Positions 61,847-64,000 of a DNA stretch of 64,000 nt are shown here, in pieces. The DNA is taken from contig NZ_RLIH01000007.1 in the NCBI RefSeq assembly GCF_004006535.1, forward strand, positions 1 through 64,000. Direction: 5' to 3'. Origin of the DNA: Anaerosphaera multitolerans (GTDB lineage: Bacteria > Bacillota > Clostridia > Tissierellales > Peptoniphilaceae). Every line of letters starts with the position of its first letter. The first letter of the stretch is position 1. The notes beneath the pieces were generated by a model. The model saw only the letters and a program-made list of their open reading frames with translations, had not been told where the DNA came from and ran no database searches. The position numbers and the translations under genes were made by a program.

Positions 61847-62752
61847 ATGAAAAAGAAATTATATTTATTAGCAAGTATTTTATTAGTAATTGGAATATTA
61901 ACAGCATGCGGAAGTAATAAGGGAAGCGGCAATAATAATGCAAGTGGTAACAATAGTGGTAATGAAGCCAAAGAAGCTAAACAGACTTTTGATGTTCAAA
62001 AGGTGGAAGTAACTCCTACAGAACTTACAGGTGAAAACATAGATAGAATTAAGGAAAAGGGAGAAATTGTACTTGGTACATCAGCTGAATATCCACCTTA
62101 TGAGTGGCATATAATAGATGGTGCGGAAGATGAAATCGTGGGTGTGGACCTTGAAATAGCTAAGGTAGTAGCTGAAAAACTAGGTGTGGAATTAAAAGTA
62201 AGCGATATGCAATTTGACGGACTGCTTGCGGCGCTTCAGACAGGAGATATTGACTTTGTTATAGCGGGTATGGTTATTACCGAAACTAGAAAACAGGCGG
62301 CTGATTTTTCAGAACCTTACTTTGAACAAGGTCAGGACATAGTTATTAAAAAGGTAGATGAGGATAAGTTTAAGACTATTGATGACTTAGCCGGAAAGAA
62401 AATTGGAGTTCAATTGGGAACTACTCAACAGGAATATGCGGAAGCTAACTTTGACGCTGAGATTGTGGCTATTCCAAATAACAACAATATGATTATGGAA
62501 CTTAAAAATGGTTCCCTAGATGCTGTTTTTATGACTAATTACCCTGCAGAGCAATTTAGAAGTAGAAGTCCTGAAGATTTAATGGTAGTTGACTTTGATA
62601 TTCCTAATGAAGACGGTTCAGGAATTGCAGTTAAAAAAGGAAATTCCGATTTACTGGCAGTTATGAATGAAGCAGTGGAGGAAATTAAAGCTGCAAATGC
62701 CATTGAAAGTTGGTTTGATACGTTTATGAAGTTATCTGAAGAAACAGAGTAA
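61847..62752 (+). CDS. Second amino acid ABC substrate-binding lipoprotein
   Basis: A 301-residue binding protein. The lipobox ILTAC ends about residue 21. A Gly/Asn/Ser-rich linker follows, then KGEIVLGTSAEYPPYEWHII, GVDLEIAKVVAEKLGVELKV and FVIAGMVITETRKQAADFSE. It is of the SBP_bac_3 family, related to but distinct from the first (59220-60083). AGGAGG lies before the ATG. A hairpin directly after the stop may keep its expression above that of the permease. Confidence 0.92.
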   Translation: MKKKLYLLASILLVIGILTACGSNKGSGNNNASGNNSGNEAKEAKQTFDVQKVEVTPTELTGENIDRIKEKGEIVLGTSAEYPPYEWHIIDGAEDEIVGVDLEIAKVVAEKLGVELKVSDMQFDGLLAALQTGDIDFVIAGMVITETRKQAADFSEPYFEQGQDIVIKKVDEDKFKTIDDLAGKKIGVQLGTTQQEYAEANFDAEIVAIPNNNNMIMELKNGSLDAVFMTNYPAEQFRSRSPEDLMVVDFDIPNEDGSGIAVKKGNSDLLAVMNEAVEEIKAANAIESWFDTFMKLSEETE

Positions 62753-62757
62753 AAAAG

Positions 62758-62780
62758 TTCCCTGATTCAGGGAATTTTTT
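62758..62780 (+). terminator. Internal attenuating terminator
   Basis: TTCCCTG (62758-62764) pairs with CAGGGAA (62768-62774), then a T run, six bases after the binding-protein stop and 15 before the permease ATG. It probably ends part of the transcripts, raising the binding protein to permease ratio. Confidence 0.75.
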
Positions 62781-62794
62781 GTAGGAGGTATTAC

Positions 62795-63472
62795 ATGGGA
62801 TTTATTGAAAGCCAGATAGCTTTTATAAAACAATATGGAATTGCATATCTACTAGGTGTGAGAACAACTCTGATGTTGTCCTTAATAGGCGTTGTATTTG
62901 GATTTTTACTTGGAATAATTATTTGTCTAATGAGAATGAGTAAGAATAAAGTTTTTTCTTTTTTCGGTTCGGCCTATGTAGAAATTATTAGAGGTACACC
63001 AATGATGGTTCAACTATTATTGATTTACTTCGGACTTAGAAGTAAAATTCCGCCAAGTTTGGAATTGTTAAAGAATCAAATCCTACTTTGTTCCGTTGCA
63101 ATTTGTATAAATGCTGCAGCTTATATTGCAGAGTTAATTAGAGGCGGTATAGAATCTGTGGACAAAGGTCAGTTTGAAGCTGGAAGATGTCTAGGACTTA
63201 GTGAAAAACAAACTATGAAGGCAATAATATTTCCACAGGCCCTTAAAAATATACTTCCGTCATTGGGCAATGAATTTATAGCACTTATAAAGGAAACGGC
63301 AATAGTTTTAAATGTGGGAGTGGCGGATTTAACCTATATGGGAAATGTAATTAAAGGAACTACCTTTGAGGTATTTAGACCCTTAATGTACGCTGCCATC
63401 CTTTACTTTATAATGACTTTCAGCCTTTCAAAATTAATGAATAAATTTGAAAGGAGACTTGCAAATGATTAA
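62795..63472 (+). CDS. Second amino acid ABC permease
   Basis: A 225-residue HisM-type permease. GVRTTLMLSLIGVVFGFLLG, EIIRGTPMMVQLLLIYFGLR, ELIRGGIESVDKGQFEAGRC and PQALKNILPSLGNEFIALIK match the family. GTAGGAGG lies before the ATG. The stop overlaps the ATPase start. Confidence 0.93.
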   Translation: MGFIESQIAFIKQYGIAYLLGVRTTLMLSLIGVVFGFLLGIIICLMRMSKNKVFSFFGSAYVEIIRGTPMMVQLLLIYFGLRSKIPPSLELLKNQILLCSVAICINAAAYIAELIRGGIESVDKGQFEAGRCLGLSEKQTMKAIIFPQALKNILPSLGNEFIALIKETAIVLNVGVADLTYMGNVIKGTTFEVFRPLMYAAILYFIMTFSLSKLMNKFERRLAND

Positions 63473-64000
63473 AGTTACAAATTTGGAAAAGAGTTTTGGA
63501 GATTTAAAGGTTCTTAAGGGGATTAATCAGGAGATAGATGACGGAGAGGTTCTAGTTGTTATAGGTCCCAGCGGTTCCGGGAAATCTACATTTTTAAGAT
63601 GTTTGAATTTACTTGAAGTTCCTACGGGAGGAAATATTTACTTTGACGGAATTGACATTACCGATAAAAATACTAATATAGATAAAATCAGAGAAAAAAT
63701 GGGCATGGTATTTCAGTCATTTAATCTTTTTCCCCATAAGAGTATTATAGAAAATATAACCTTAGCTCCAATGATGGTAAGGGGACTTAGTAAGGAAGAG
63801 GCTGAAGAAAAAGCTATGGAGCTTTTAAAAAGAGTAGGCCTTGAAGAGAAGAGAGATACTTACCCCAAAAAATTATCAGGTGGCCAGCAGCAGAGAATTG
63901 CCATAGTTAGAGCTCTTGCAATGGAGCCTAAAGTAATGCTATTTGATGAACCTACATCTGCCCTTGACCCTGAAATGGTGGGAGAGGTTTTAGATGTAAT
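63465..64000 (+). CDS. Second amino acid ABC ATPase, cut by window edge
   Basis: The frame opens MIKVTNLEKSFGDLKVLKGI at ATG 63465, inside the permease stop region, with GGAGACTT upstream. Walker A IGPSGSGKSTFLRCLN, signature LSGGQQQRIAIVRALAMEP and Walker [16 protein letters not shown] are seen. About 178 residues are visible and no stop is reached by 64000. It completes the second importer. Confidence 0.93.
   Translation, partial: MIKVTNLEKSFGDLKVLKGINQEIDDGEVLVVIGPSGSGKSTFLRCLNLLEVPTGGNIYFDGIDITDKNTNIDKIREKMGMVFQSFNLFPHKSIIENITLAPMMVRGLSKEEAEEKAMELLKRVGLEEKRDTYPKKLSGGQQQRIAIVRALAMEPKVMLFDEPTSALDPEMVGEVLDV

Overview
The window reads as chromosomal DNA of a low-GC anaerobic Firmicute. AT-rich genes, strong AGGAGG ribosome binding sites, frequent TTG starts, and linked genes for the hydroxyglutarate route of glutamate fermentation (glutaconate CoA-transferase, 2-hydroxyglutaryl-CoA dehydratase, Na+-pumping glutaconyl-CoA decarboxylase) together with thiolase, crotonase and 3-hydroxybutyryl-CoA dehydrogenase point to an amino-acid-fermenting, butyrate-type coccus of the Peptoniphilus/Anaerococcus kind. 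The genus is inferred from gene content only.

Layout. 1-7.3 kb is housekeeping: rubredoxin, an anti-sigma-like ATPase, an operon typA-cls-ygjP-ybaK-small membrane protein, a zinc-ribbon protein and a CNNM/CorC protein. 7.65-17.54 kb is a 9.8-kb integrated phage-like element in the 3' end of a tRNA-Thr gene. It is bounded by 46-bp direct repeats and carries a two-frame integrase, divergent repressor/Cro-like genes with operators, an excisionase-like protein, an antirepressor, a replisome organizer, broken scaffold and capsid genes, an ArpU-like regulator, a sigma factor, and one membrane-protein gene just inside each end. No terminase, portal, tail or lysis genes are seen. 17.5-18.5 kb holds remnants. 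18.7-23.8 kb is a tartrate module: DUF1847, two GntR-type regulators, an SLC13 carrier and the ttdAB tartrate dehydratase. 24-27.5 kb has a leucine-dehydrogenase-like enzyme, a DUF1858 redox protein and a stalk-domain secreted protein.

27.8-37.1 kb is the glutamate fermentation cluster: gcdD-gcdC-gcdB-gctA-gctB-gcdA, then hgdC-hgdA-hgdB as a separate unit. With thl-crt-hbd at 42.4-45.3 kb, it covers every step from 2-hydroxyglutarate to acetyl-CoA except formation of 2-hydroxyglutarate; the reductive butyryl-CoA dehydrogenase/Etf branch is not in the window. Between them lie a leucine-rich-repeat protein and sua5-upp-tagO-wecB (tRNA modification, uracil salvage, cell-wall polymer precursors). 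45.4-48.4 kb pairs an amino acid permease with an amidohydrolase.

48.5-54.5 kb is a sigma-54 locus. A PAS/AAA+ activator is divergent from a YfcC-type carrier, an M20 amidohydrolase and a cysteine-desulfidase-family protein. A -24/-12 promoter with correct GG-N10-GC spacing and an upstream dyad can be read directly. 54.5-58.9 kb carries an EamA permease, a DUF3783 protein, an M18 aminopeptidase, a YmfI-type reductase and a nitroreductase. 58.9-64 kb holds two successive polar amino acid ABC transporters, the first behind a T-box leader; the last ATPase gene runs off the right edge.

The points most worth a second look are the sigma-54/cysteine-desulfidase locus, the decayed capsid-bearing element (arm-type integrase repeats, several A-run frame changes, a three-copy repeat array between ArpU-like and sigma genes), and the tartrate module with its large leader inverted repeat.
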